A stretch of DNA of 64,000 nucleotides from positions 1-64,000 of the forward strand of contig CAMYLR010000031.1 in assembly GCA_947259315.1 (NCBI GenBank), read 5' to 3'. Shown one piece after another: positions 17,101 through 23,593 of the stretch. Position 1 is the first letter of the stretch. Each line of letters begins with the position of its first letter. A program made the position numbers and the translations under genes. A model generated the notes under the pieces. The model ran no database searches. It saw only the letters and a program-made list of their open reading frames with translations, and was not told where the DNA came from. The DNA is from an uncultured Gemmatimonadales bacterium. Its GTDB lineage: Bacteria; Gemmatimonadota; Gemmatimonadetes; JACCXV01; JAHWKZ01.

Positions 17101-17586
17101 TTGGACATGGATCGTGGTCCTCGCGTCGCCGCCGCGAAGGACGATCGAGTCGAGGGTCGCGTCGAGGTCAAGGCTCCGACGGGTACCAGATTCGAGGAGT
17201 CCCCAGGAGAGCGCCGAGAGTGGGTAGCCGCCCTCGTCCTGGTAGCCGACCCGAACGACGATCGGGGTGCGTCCGGGTCGGAGCCGTTCCGGTTCGACGT
17301 GGATGTCAAAAGTCCAGGTCTCTCCGGGGGCGAGCTTGGCGTGGATTCCGGCGCGCTCGGTCCAACCACCGACCTCGACATCGGCGGTCAGCTCGAGCGC
17401 CTCCTCGTCGCCCCGATTCGAGACCTCGACCTCGCAGCGCGCCACGGCGGGGCCGGTCTCGCACCGGGTGCGCACGTCGAGCGTAATCGTTCCCGCCCAC
17501 GCCGACGGAGCGACGAGGGCGCTAATCAGGAGAAAAGCGAGCGGCGGGCGCAACGCACGAGTTGGCCGTGGCCCGCCGGCGCTCAT
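14128..17586 (-). CDS. Giant GT-C-like membrane protein with N-terminal beta domain and C-terminal TPRs
   Basis: A 1152-residue protein. After a signal-like start (MSAGG.. to APSAWA) come one or two beta-rich extracellular domains of CARDB-like pattern (about 33-245: VEVSNRGDEEALELTADVEVGGW). From about 255 to 640 there are around 10 or more transmembrane helices of the PTPS-related/GT-C type, with a likely catalytic Asp318 in the first loop (AAGGDTASHM). A periplasmic segment follows (about 640-960), a further helix, then TPR repeats (about 1025-1145: ALSTYRLERWSEAADRFEKM). I infer a lipid-sugar-dependent glycosyltransferase. It overlaps the polyserine lipoprotein gene upstream and the GtrB-like gene downstream. 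Confidence 0.72.
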   Translation of the reverse strand: MSAGGPRPTRALRPPLAFLLISALVAPSAWAGTITLDVRTRCETGPAVARCEVEVSNRGDEEALELTADVEVGGWTERAGIHAKLAPGETWTFDIHVEPERLRPGRTPIVVRVGYQDEGGYPLSALSWGLLESGTRRSLDLDATLDSIVLRGGDARTTIHVQEIAQITDPVTVRLILPTELGVVGSSVARLHPDADGRAEASFRIENVSGFPGSAYEILALVETRSADSRDAHFVPTTVRLELPPLAAERIRPALVALLVVLAGWIATRRLRTVATPEAGHDGGMLLDVSVLAAVLLFLATLVPIDLLLAPTTAAGGDTASHMLTARYLVETLLPEGRLLGWMPGNLAGYPIFQLYFPLPFLVMAVFAPLVGLAVGFKLVTLLGSFLLPLCAYFGFRTLGFRRPTPAIAAVLALPFLLIDTNTVFGGNLPSTLAGEFSYSLGLSLAILFLGTSFRGLVERRLLVVNAILLALIALAHAYALLLAGAFSAAHLLWLPGFRRNIGYLVRMYGLAFALIGFWILPLLGYAEFTSPYRDLWRISSWPEVLPPILLPLVAVSMIAAATTLIRLRASSKRSFVVPARVATLVGAGCAGLLLYRLTPLLGAVDVRFLPPVQLLVALAAAPALGVVARRVQPIPASTWLVVGVTLLWCGAHLGFVPQWMRWNYSGFERKPLWNAYSEVQRTLAGDETDPRVVFEHTPAHNAAGSIRAFESLPLFSGRSTLEGLYIQSSLVTPEIFYLQSEISEVTSCPLPDYHCARLDPERAAEHLRQFNVDRVVARSAAVRTALRKSDQYQLESEVPPYEIHRVRGSDGRYVVPLETAPVLLGTDDWKSAYFRWFKRPGSSRTVLVWRRSPDSEDRARFGPPLDRLPARVEGHPLDPGTIGIEESIEPHRITIRTDQPGHPLLIKVSYHPRWRARTGERIYLASPGFMLVVPKGPEVVLEFGDPPLVQLGHGSTLFGLAVVLIFAVGGVRRRRRTPMSGGEPPAHSGASLAWRSTLLVGAAAIAWTATAGIGDSFPPLLYEKGLELYKQERFEEASRELGRAIDAGPLSSAAVHASFYRALSTYRLERWSEAADRFEKMIEEYPESPYHAEARYHVGLCRRNSDDRAAARLAFRAVTKHFPESEWAARATERLTEIAQLETGDNDDERV

Positions 17587-17876
17587 GTCGTCGAGGAGCT
17601 GGAGCTGCTCGACGTGCTGGAGCTAGAGCTCGAACTAGAGCTAGAGCTGCTCGAACTGGAGCTAGAGCTGGAGCTCGAACTGGAGCTAGAGCTGGAGCTC
17701 GAACTGGAGCTAGAGCTGCTCGAACTAGAGCTAGAGCTGGAACTCGAGCTCGAAGTGGGGCTGGTGTTCGCGTTGGGGTCGGTCGGACTGGCCGAATCGC
17801 AGCCCCCGACCAGCAGCCCAGCACCGAGGCAGAGAACCCCGGAGACGAGCCCAACGTGACGTCTAAGCCGTTTCAT
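17583..17876 (-). CDS. Polyserine-tailed lipoprotein
   Basis: A 97-residue lipoprotein: signal MKRLRRHVGLVSGVLCLGAG plus LLVGGC, lipidation at Cys26. A short spacer (DSASPTDPNANTSPT) is followed by residues 42-97, of which about 53 are Ser and the last two Thr. The mature protein is therefore almost entirely a Ser/Thr tract. ATG 17876 has a good ribosome site (GAGAGAGG), and the TGA stop overlaps the start of the GT-C-like gene, so the two are translationally coupled. I infer a surface linker or an acceptor for O-glycosylation by the neighbouring GtrA/GtrB/GT-C-like proteins. The opposite strand also has an open frame (Glu-Leu repeat), which I reject. Confidence 0.75.
   Translation of the reverse strand: MKRLRRHVGLVSGVLCLGAGLLVGGCDSASPTDPNANTSPTSSSSSSSSSSSSSSSSSSSSSSSSSSSSSSSSSSSSSSSSSSSSSSTSSSSSSSTT
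17592..17753. repeat. Degenerate tandem repeat encoding polyserine
   Basis: The stretch consists of alternating near-copies of a roughly 24-base unit (CTCGAACTGGAGCTAGAGCT plus GGAG on the plus strand), at least three nearly exact copies from about 17650 on, built from AGC, TCG, AGT, TCC and TCT serine codons on the minus strand. Mixed codons with a fixed amino acid imply selection on serine. Length is probably unstable by slippage. Confidence 0.8.
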
Positions 17877-18059
17877 ACGACCTCTCTCTAAGGAGTTGTC
17901 CGGAGGCGACGACCGGACGATCCGGAATCGCCTGTACTGTAGAGGGAGCGAGGACCGGTATTGATACGACGGAGGGTCTGACGCCGGTGACGGAGGACGT
18001 CTGGACCGGTCATATTCCGCACCCGGGAAAGGCTCTGAACCTGCGAGGACTGCCGAACG

Positions 18060-18968
18060 ATGAGGGCTTTGTGCCGCCGATTCCCAGTTCCAAAGGACTT
18101 TTCGTTTCCTTCGACAGTGTGGTCGAGTGGTTGGTGCGTGCTGGCGCCGTTCTCGGCTGATTACGAGCGGCGCGCGCTCGAGTATCGGTACCGGTTACCG
18201 GGCGGTTACTCGACGCAGGTCGAGTTGCGCCAGCCGGGTGGACGCGGCAAGCCGGTCGTGGCGCAGGTCACCGGGGGTCGGGGAGCGCGGGTCGGTTTGA
18301 GTGCTAGCGAGTGGTCGGCGGTTCGATCGGCGGCGCGACACCTCCTGCGACTCGACGACGACCTCGAGCCGTTCTACGCTCGCTGTCGCGAAGCCGGTGA
18401 GCCGTTTATCCACGCTGAACGGACCGGCTTTGGTCGATTGATGCGGTCGCCGACGTTGTTCGAGGACATCGTCAAGATCCTTGCGACGACGAATACGACC
18501 TGGGCGGGCACCAAATCGATGGTCGCCAATCTCGTCTCGCTGGCGGATGACGAGGGAATTTTCCCGACGCCAGAGCGAGTCGTGGCGATCGGAGCCAAGC
18601 GGTTGCGGGAGCAGGGCCGCTGGGGGTATCGGGCCGAACCGCTGGCCAAGATCGCCCGCGCCGCCGCGAGCGGGCGTCTCGAGCTCGGTCGCTGGGAGTC
18701 GTGGGACGGATCGACCGTAGACTTCGAGTCCGAGATCCTCGAATTGCCGGGCATCGGTCCGTACGCCGCCGCGCACGTGTTGGCGGTGCTCGGTCGGTAC
18801 GATAGAATCGGGCTCGATACCGTTTTTCGCGGATTTGTAAAAGAGAAGTACTTCCCCAGGGCGCGCAAGCCGGTGACCGACGAACGGATGCTCAAGATCT
18901 ACGACAAGTGGGGTGAGTGGCGCGCGCTCGCGTACTGGTTCGATCTATGGTATACCCCGGAGAGCTAG
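18060..18968 (+). CDS. HhH-GPD DNA glycosylase (AlkA/Nth-like)
   Basis: A 302-residue protein with the helix-hairpin-helix glycosylase pattern: N-terminal FSFPSTVWSSGWCVLAPF, FEDIVKILATTNTTW in the middle, the hairpin LPGIGPYAAAHVLAVLG (about residues 230-246) and the catalytic Asp region IGLDTVFRGF about 20 residues later. This fold removes damaged bases; the substrate here is unknown. No Fe-S cluster Cys loop is seen at the C-terminus, so it is more AlkA-like than Nth-like. Start ATG 18060 has GAGGA nine bases upstream. It overlaps the BKACE gene. Confidence 0.82.
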   Translation: MRALCRRFPVPKDFSFPSTVWSSGWCVLAPFSADYERRALEYRYRLPGGYSTQVELRQPGGRGKPVVAQVTGGRGARVGLSASEWSAVRSAARHLLRLDDDLEPFYARCREAGEPFIHAERTGFGRLMRSPTLFEDIVKILATTNTTWAGTKSMVANLVSLADDEGIFPTPERVVAIGAKRLREQGRWGYRAEPLAKIARAAASGRLELGRWESWDGSTVDFESEILELPGIGPYAAAHVLAVLGRYDRIGLDTVFRGFVKEKYFPRARKPVTDERMLKIYDKWGEWRALAYWFDLWYTPES

Positions 18969-19735
18969 AGACCGAACCCGCCGAGCGTCCGGTACTCAAG
19001 GCCGCGCTCAACGGCTCCCGCGACCCATACGAACACTCGCACTTACCGGTCACTGCAAAGGAGTTGGCACGCGAAGCGAGTCATGCAGTGGGCGCTGGTG
19101 CCAACGCCATCCACCTGCATGTGCGAAACGAAGCCCGCAAGGAGAGTCTCGCAGCCGACGATGTCGATCGAACGCTCGACGCTGTCCGGAACGCGTGTCC
19201 CGACACGCCGATCGGGATCAGTACGGCAGCGTGGATCGTTCCCGATACGGGGAAACGGTTGCGCGCTGTGCGTGGATGGAGGCAGAAGCCTGACTTCGCC
19301 TCGGTCAACTTCAACGAGCGCGGCTCGGTCGACTTGATGCAGGCGCTGCTCGACCTCGGCGTCGGCGTCGAGGTCGGCCTAAACGATTGGCAAGCGGCAG
19401 AGACGTTTCTCGCCAGCGATTTGGTCGACCGTGGCGTTCGGATCGTGTTGCAGCCGCGTGAACGGGACAGCGCACTGGCGCTCGAATCGGTCAGCGCGAT
19501 CGAGCACGAGCTCGACGTCCAAGAGATAGAAGCGCCGCGACTGCTGCATGGGTTTGGGCCCACGACATGGCCGTTGATCGATATCGCGATCGTTCGCCAT
19601 TACGAAACCCGCATCGGACTGGAGGACACGCTGACGCTCCCGGATGGTTCGTTGGCGCGTGACAACGCGCACCTGGTTCGCGTGGCGCGCAGTCGCAGGA
19701 AACTCTTGAGGGGAGTCAAAGGAACGGGAGAGTGA
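18950..19735 (+). CDS. BKACE (DUF849) family, 3-keto-5-aminohexanoate cleavage-like enzyme
   Basis: A 261-residue protein of the beta-keto acid cleavage enzyme family: PVLKAALNGSRDPYEHSHLPVT, the metal-binding HLHVRNE block, IGISTAAWI, DFASVNFNERGS, GVGVEVGLND, and C-terminal RIGLEDTL..PDG..A.DN. These zinc enzymes condense beta-keto acids with acetyl-CoA to give acetoacetate and a new CoA ester; the exact keto acid cannot be predicted. Length is slightly short of the usual 270-300. ATG 18950 lies inside the glycosylase gene (19-base overlap); GTG 18917 is an alternative. Confidence 0.83.
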   Translation, partial: VYPGELETEPAERPVLKAALNGSRDPYEHSHLPVTAKELAREASHAVGAGANAIHLHVRNEARKESLAADDVDRTLDAVRNACPDTPIGISTAAWIVPDTGKRLRAVRGWRQKPDFASVNFNERGSVDLMQALLDLGVGVEVGLNDWQAAETFLASDLVDRGVRIVLQPRERDSALALESVSAIEHELDVQEIEAPRLLHGFGPTTWPLIDIAIVRHYETRIGLEDTLTLPDGSLARDNAHLVRVARSRRKLLRGVKGTGE

Positions 19736-19736
19736 T

Positions 19737-20057
19737 ATGACGCTACCAAAACCGCCGTCGACTTACACCGAGTTCGTCAAGCGGTACCCTGAGCTGGCCA
19801 AGGCCTGGGATTTGATCGGAAAGGGCGGCAACGTAGGTCCGCTGGATGGTGACACGATTCGATTGGTGAAGCTCGGGATCGCGATCGGTGCGATGCGCGA
19901 GGGTGCGGTCCACTCGAGCGTTCGAAAGGCACTGTCTATGGGGATCGACGTCGACGCGCTGGAGCAGGTCGTCGCACTAGCTGCCGGCACGCTCGGGTTG
20001 CCGAGCACGGTGGCGGTGTGGACGTGGATTCACGACGAGATACCGAAAGGCGACTAG
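19737..20057 (+). CDS. Carboxymuconolactone decarboxylase (AhpD-like fold) protein without CxxC
   Basis: A 106-residue all-helical protein with CMD-family pattern: YTEFVKRYPELAKAWDLIG, GPLDGDTIRLVKLGIAIGAM, REGAVHSSVRKAL, LEQVVALAAGTLGLPSTVAVWTW. AhpD-type enzymes carry a CxxC-x3-H site at the position here occupied by REGAVHSSV, so redox activity is unlikely; non-redox CMD relatives lack the cysteines too. Start ATG 19737 has GGGAGAG upstream. It follows the BKACE gene by one base and precedes the mini-cytochrome by one base. Confidence 0.8.
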   Translation: MTLPKPPSTYTEFVKRYPELAKAWDLIGKGGNVGPLDGDTIRLVKLGIAIGAMREGAVHSSVRKALSMGIDVDALEQVVALAAGTLGLPSTVAVWTWIHDEIPKGD

Positions 20058-20058
20058 C

Positions 20059-20313
20059 ATGAACAGGACACTCGGTCGAGTAACGTTGTTTGTCGTGGCG
20101 ATCACGCTCGGGTTGTCGTGCGGCGATTCGAGCACCCCGACCGCGCCGCCGGAGGGTCTCGAAGACCACACCGTTCGCCGCGGTGGGGCGTTTCACGGCG
20201 CGGGTCTCAACGACCCCGAGCAGAATTGCGTGCAGTGTCATGGCGCCGACTTGCGCGGCGGCGATAACGGTGAGCCGTCGTGTTTTCTATGCCACGGAGA
20301 GGTGTGGAACTAG
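20059..20313 (+). CDS. Mini c-type cytochrome lipoprotein with two CxxCH motifs
   Basis: An 84-residue protein with signal MNRTLGRVTLFVVAITLGLS and lipidation Cys21 (LSC). The mature part has two haem c motifs only 15 or so residues apart, NCVQCHGADLRGG and SCFLCHGEVWN, the second almost at the C-terminus. This resembles very small cytochrome c fragments such as those seen in photosynthetic/respiratory accessory lipoproteins; distal ligands cannot be assigned. Its role is likely periplasmic electron transfer, or a zinc-ribbon-like metal site if haem is not attached. It is the last gene of the glycosylase-BKACE-CMD series. Confidence 0.75.
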   Translation: MNRTLGRVTLFVVAITLGLSCGDSSTPTAPPEGLEDHTVRRGGAFHGAGLNDPEQNCVQCHGADLRGGDNGEPSCFLCHGEVWN

Positions 20314-20498
20314 GAGTCCGAGCGCTCCAGCCGGTCGAGCCGCTTCTCGATCTCCATCAGCTTGTACAGGATCATGATGTGGGTCTTTTTGGCGTCGATG
20401 CCAACTGGACTCCGATCGCTCGTGATCTCGGCCGCGATCTTTTCGTAGGCTTCTGTCGGGATCTCCAATAGTGCCTCCGGTGTGAGGGTTTCGCGCAC
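20310..20498 (-). CDS. Conserved-looking small acidic/helical protein
   Basis: A 62-residue protein (GTG 20498 with AAGGA upstream) beginning eight bases after the aldehyde dehydrogenase stop, so probably the last gene of the DUF885-acetolactate synthase-dehydrogenase transcript. It ends in an amphipathic helix (MILYKLMEIEKRLDRLERS) suited to a coiled coil. No family recognised. It overlaps the convergent cytochrome gene by four bases. Ribosome site, codon composition and spacing make it likely real. Confidence 0.6.
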   Translation of the reverse strand: MRETLTPEALLEIPTEAYEKIAAEITSDRSPVGIDAKKTHIMILYKLMEIEKRLDRLERSDS

Positions 20499-20506
20499 GC
20501 GTTTCC

Positions 20507-21958
20507 TTAACCGCCGGGGTACCCCAGCTCGGCTGATCTCACGATCGTCATCTTTTCGAGTTGCATGTCACGCATCGTGTACGGGATCCCGCCCGTGCCG
20601 AGACCCGACTCGCGGACCCCGGCGAACGGCATCCAATCGACGCGGAATGCCGTGTGGTCGTTCACCATGACTGCCGATGCGTCGAGGTACCGTGAGGCGC
20701 GGAACGCGGTGTCGAGATCGCGCGTGAAGACCGCGGCCTGGAACGCGTACGGGAGTGAGTTCGCCAAGCCGATCGCCTCGTCGAATCGATCGTAGGGATA
20801 GACCGCGATCACCGGGCCAAAGATCTCGAGCGTGCTGACCTTGGCACTGGTCGGCGGATTGAAGAGCACCGTCGGCGCGTACGTGGTTGACGACAGCTCA
20901 CGCGCGCCGCTCAAGTGTTCAGCACCGCCGTCGATCGCCTCTTCGACCCACTCGCCGACGCGGGTCACCTCTCCTTCGCGGATCAACGGACCGACCTCGG
21001 TTACTGATAGTGTCGGATCGCCGACCGTCATCCCGTACGCCAGCTCGGCGAGTTTCTCGGCCACGTTGTGCGCCACGTCGCGGTGCGCGAAGACGCGCTG
21101 AACGGACACGCACACCTGACCGGCGTGGTAGAAGCCGCCCTTGGCGAGCAGCGGCAGTGCATCGTCGAGGTCGGCATCACCGGCCACGATCACCGGCGCC
21201 GCCCCGCCGTGTTCGAGCGCGCAGCGGGCGCCGGGTGCCAGGTTCGAGCGCAGCATCCAGCCGACCGTGGCGCTGCCGATAAAGCTGAAGAACCCGACCC
21301 GCGAGTCGCTCACCAGCTGACCGGCGACGTCGAGGTCGGTCGTCATGAGCGCCTGGCACCACTCGGGGGGCAACCCCGCCTCGTGGAGGATCTCGACGAA
21401 GCGCCAACACGACAGCGGCGTCGCCTCGGCCGGCTTGACGATCACCGGACACCCGGTGGCGACCGCCGGACCAACTTGATGCGCGATCAAGTTGAGCGGA
21501 TGGTTGAAGGCGCTAAACGCGACCACCACGCCGCGCGGTTCGAGTTGCGAGAACGCCAGCCGTCCGGCTGACGCCGCGTTGACGTTCATCGGGATCTCGG
21601 TGCCGCGTTGCGTGCGCAGCTCTTCGACGCAGATCCGAACGCTGTCGATCGCGCGGTCGGCTTCGACCTCGGAGTCGATCAGCGGCTTGCCGCCCTCGCG
21701 GGCAGCTTCGATCGCCAGCTCGTCGCGTCGATCACGCATGATCTCGATCGCGCGGTCGAGGATCGCGATCCGAGTGGCCGGTGAGAGCCACGTGTCGCGA
21801 TCGCGGTACAACCGGTAAGCGGTCGTCAGCGCTCTGTCGACACCGGATTGATCGGCCTGCTCGACGGTCGCGATTACCGCGTTGTCGAACGGTGCGGTGA
21901 CCTCCATCGTGCCGGCACCACGGGCGCCGGGCACCAACAGCGGGAAGTGATCAGCCAT
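20507..21958 (-). CDS. NAD(P)-dependent aldehyde dehydrogenase
   Basis: A 483-residue ALDH superfamily protein. Visible landmarks: the APFDNAVIATV start, EPRGVVVAFSAFNHPLNL, PVIVKPAEATPLS, FIGSATVGWML, the general-base region CALEHGGAAPVIV, the catalytic Cys in GQVCVSVQRVF, and EIFGPVIAVYPY..FDEAI. The FNHPLN and HGG variants resemble the lactaldehyde/glyceraldehyde-3-phosphate or phosphonoacetaldehyde ALDH subgroups, so a small aldehyde substrate is likely. Its ATG abuts the acetolactate synthase stop, indicating joint transcription and perhaps a linked two- to four-carbon pathway. Confidence 0.85.
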   Translation of the reverse strand: MADHFPLLVPGARGAGTMEVTAPFDNAVIATVEQADQSGVDRALTTAYRLYRDRDTWLSPATRIAILDRAIEIMRDRRDELAIEAAREGGKPLIDSEVEADRAIDSVRICVEELRTQRGTEIPMNVNAASAGRLAFSQLEPRGVVVAFSAFNHPLNLIAHQVGPAVATGCPVIVKPAEATPLSCWRFVEILHEAGLPPEWCQALMTTDLDVAGQLVSDSRVGFFSFIGSATVGWMLRSNLAPGARCALEHGGAAPVIVAGDADLDDALPLLAKGGFYHAGQVCVSVQRVFAHRDVAHNVAEKLAELAYGMTVGDPTLSVTEVGPLIREGEVTRVGEWVEEAIDGGAEHLSGARELSSTTYAPTVLFNPPTSAKVSTLEIFGPVIAVYPYDRFDEAIGLANSLPYAFQAAVFTRDLDTAFRASRYLDASAVMVNDHTAFRVDWMPFAGVRESGLGTGGIPYTMRDMQLEKMTIVRSAELGYPGG

Positions 21959-23593
21959 CTAGATCGGGCACACCAGCTCACCCAGCTTCTCGGTGAGCTT
22001 CATGTTCTCGGCGTAATCGACCGGGCAGTCGATGACGACCACTGTTTCGTCATCGATCGCCTGCTGCAGGACCGGCACCAGCTCGTCGGTGGCCTCCACG
22101 CGGTACCCCTTGGCGCCAAAGCTCTCGGCGTACGCCACCAGGTCGGGGTTGGTGAACTCGGTATGGCTTGGCCGGCCAAAGTGACGCAGTTGATGCCAGG
22201 TGATCAAGCCGTACTCGGCATCGTTCCAAATCAGGATCACGATCGGCGTGTCGGTCCGGAGCGCGGTCTCGATCTCTTGTGAGTTCATGAGGAACCCGGC
22301 GTCGCCGGTGACCGCGACGATCGTACGGTCGGGGTAAACGAGCTTGGCGCCGATGGCGCCCGGAAGCGCGATCCCCATCGATGCGAACCCGTTCGAGATC
22401 AGGCAAGTGTTGGCGCGCTCGGCCTGGTACATCCGGGCGATCCACATCTTGTGCGCGCCGACGTCGCTGATGACGATGTCGTCGGGCTCGAGCACCTGGC
22501 GCAGGTCCCAGAGGATCTTTTGTGGCTTGATCGGAAACCCGCTGTCGTTGGCGTGCTCGGAGAGCTCTTCGGCGATCGCCTGCCGCAGGCCCGATGCGGG
22601 CAACGAGTCGCGCGGCTGACTGGTGGCGGCGACCGCGTCGAGTGCTTGCCCGATGTCGCCGATCAACCCGGCCTCGACGATGTAGTGCTCGTCGACCTCT
22701 GCCGGTGTGGAGTCGATATGGACGATCTGGTGGTTGCGATCCGGGTTCCACAGGTACGGGTGGTACTCGACCATGTCGTAACCCACGCACACCACCACAT
22801 CGGCGCGATCGAAACCGCATCCGACGTAGTCGTGTGCTTGGAGTCCGACCGCGCCCAACGCGTTCGGGTGTGACCATGGGATCGCGCCCTTGGCCATGAA
22901 CGTCGTTGCGACCGGCAGGTTGAGCGTCTCGGCGAAGCGTACCAGTGCATCCGCCGCTCCAGCGCGGATGACGCCGTTGCCGGCCATCACCAACGGATAG
23001 CGCGCGCCGGCGATAAGCTCAGACGCCTGCCGGATCTTCTCCTCCGGCGGCACCGGCGCCAGCGCGCGCTGCACCTTGAGCGGTTCCTTCGCGTCGATCT
23101 CAGCCTTGGCGATGTTCTCGGGCAGGTCGATAAAGCTCGCACCCGGCTTCTCGGCCTCGGATTGTTTGAACGCCTTGCGCACGATCTCGGGAACGATCCC
23201 GGCGTCCAGGACTTGGGTGCTGTATTTCGTGATCGGGCGGAACAGGTTGACCAGATCGAGGTGCTGGTGGCTCTCCTTGTGCATCCGCGTCGTCGCGGCC
23301 TGGCCGGCGATCGCGACCAGCGGCGCGCGATCCATGTTCGCGTCGGCGACACCGGTGACCAGATTGGTAGCTCCCGGACCGAGCGTCGCCAGACAGACAC
23401 CGGCGCGGCCCGTCAACCGACCGTGCACGTCAGCCATGAACGCCGCGCCCTGTTCGTGACGGGTGGTGATGAACTCGATCGAGCTATCGAGGAGAACATC
23501 CATGACATCGATGTTTTCTTCGCCGGGGATACCGAAGATCCGCCCGACGCCTTCGTTCTCGAAACACCGAACAAACAGCTCAGAAGCTTTCAC
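21959..23593 (-). CDS. Thiamine-diphosphate enzyme, acetolactate synthase-like large subunit
   Basis: A 544-residue ThDP enzyme. N-terminal domain with catalytic Glu in FGIPGEENIDVMDVL and TRHEQGAAFMADVHGR; GATNLVTGVADANMDRAPLVAI; central domain; C-terminal ThDP/Mg site GDAGFLMNSQEIETALR..IVILIWNDAEYGLI. The pattern fits catabolic acetolactate synthase (pyruvate to acetolactate) but related carboligases or decarboxylases are possible. No regulatory small subunit is nearby, which favours a catabolic form. Start GTG 23593 overlaps the DUF885 stop (GTGA); an ATG upstream is in frame but lies within that gene. Confidence 0.83.
   Translation of the reverse strand: MKASELFVRCFENEGVGRIFGIPGEENIDVMDVLLDSSIEFITTRHEQGAAFMADVHGRLTGRAGVCLATLGPGATNLVTGVADANMDRAPLVAIAGQAATTRMHKESHQHLDLVNLFRPITKYSTQVLDAGIVPEIVRKAFKQSEAEKPGASFIDLPENIAKAEIDAKEPLKVQRALAPVPPEEKIRQASELIAGARYPLVMAGNGVIRAGAADALVRFAETLNLPVATTFMAKGAIPWSHPNALGAVGLQAHDYVGCGFDRADVVVCVGYDMVEYHPYLWNPDRNHQIVHIDSTPAEVDEHYIVEAGLIGDIGQALDAVAATSQPRDSLPASGLRQAIAEELSEHANDSGFPIKPQKILWDLRQVLEPDDIVISDVGAHKMWIARMYQAERANTCLISNGFASMGIALPGAIGAKLVYPDRTIVAVTGDAGFLMNSQEIETALRTDTPIVILIWNDAEYGLITWHQLRHFGRPSHTEFTNPDLVAYAESFGAKGYRVEATDELVPVLQQAIDDETVVVIDCPVDYAENMKLTEKLGELVCPI

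Noticed and set aside
17592-17753. CRISPR-like repeat array
   Set aside because: The repeats are contiguous, without spacers, and encode polyserine in frame in a lipoprotein gene.
16621-17859. 412-codon plus-strand frame with long Glu-Leu repeat
   Set aside because: It is the antisense shadow of the GT-C-like and polyserine genes; no ribosome site or family sequence, while the minus frames have signal peptides and overlaps typical of real genes.
17987-18160. 58-codon GTG frame before the glycosylase gene that reads protein-like (PHPGKALNLRGLPNDEG)
   Set aside because: It overlaps the glycosylase N-terminus, whose sequence matches its family from about 18093 on; no clear ribosome site or family.
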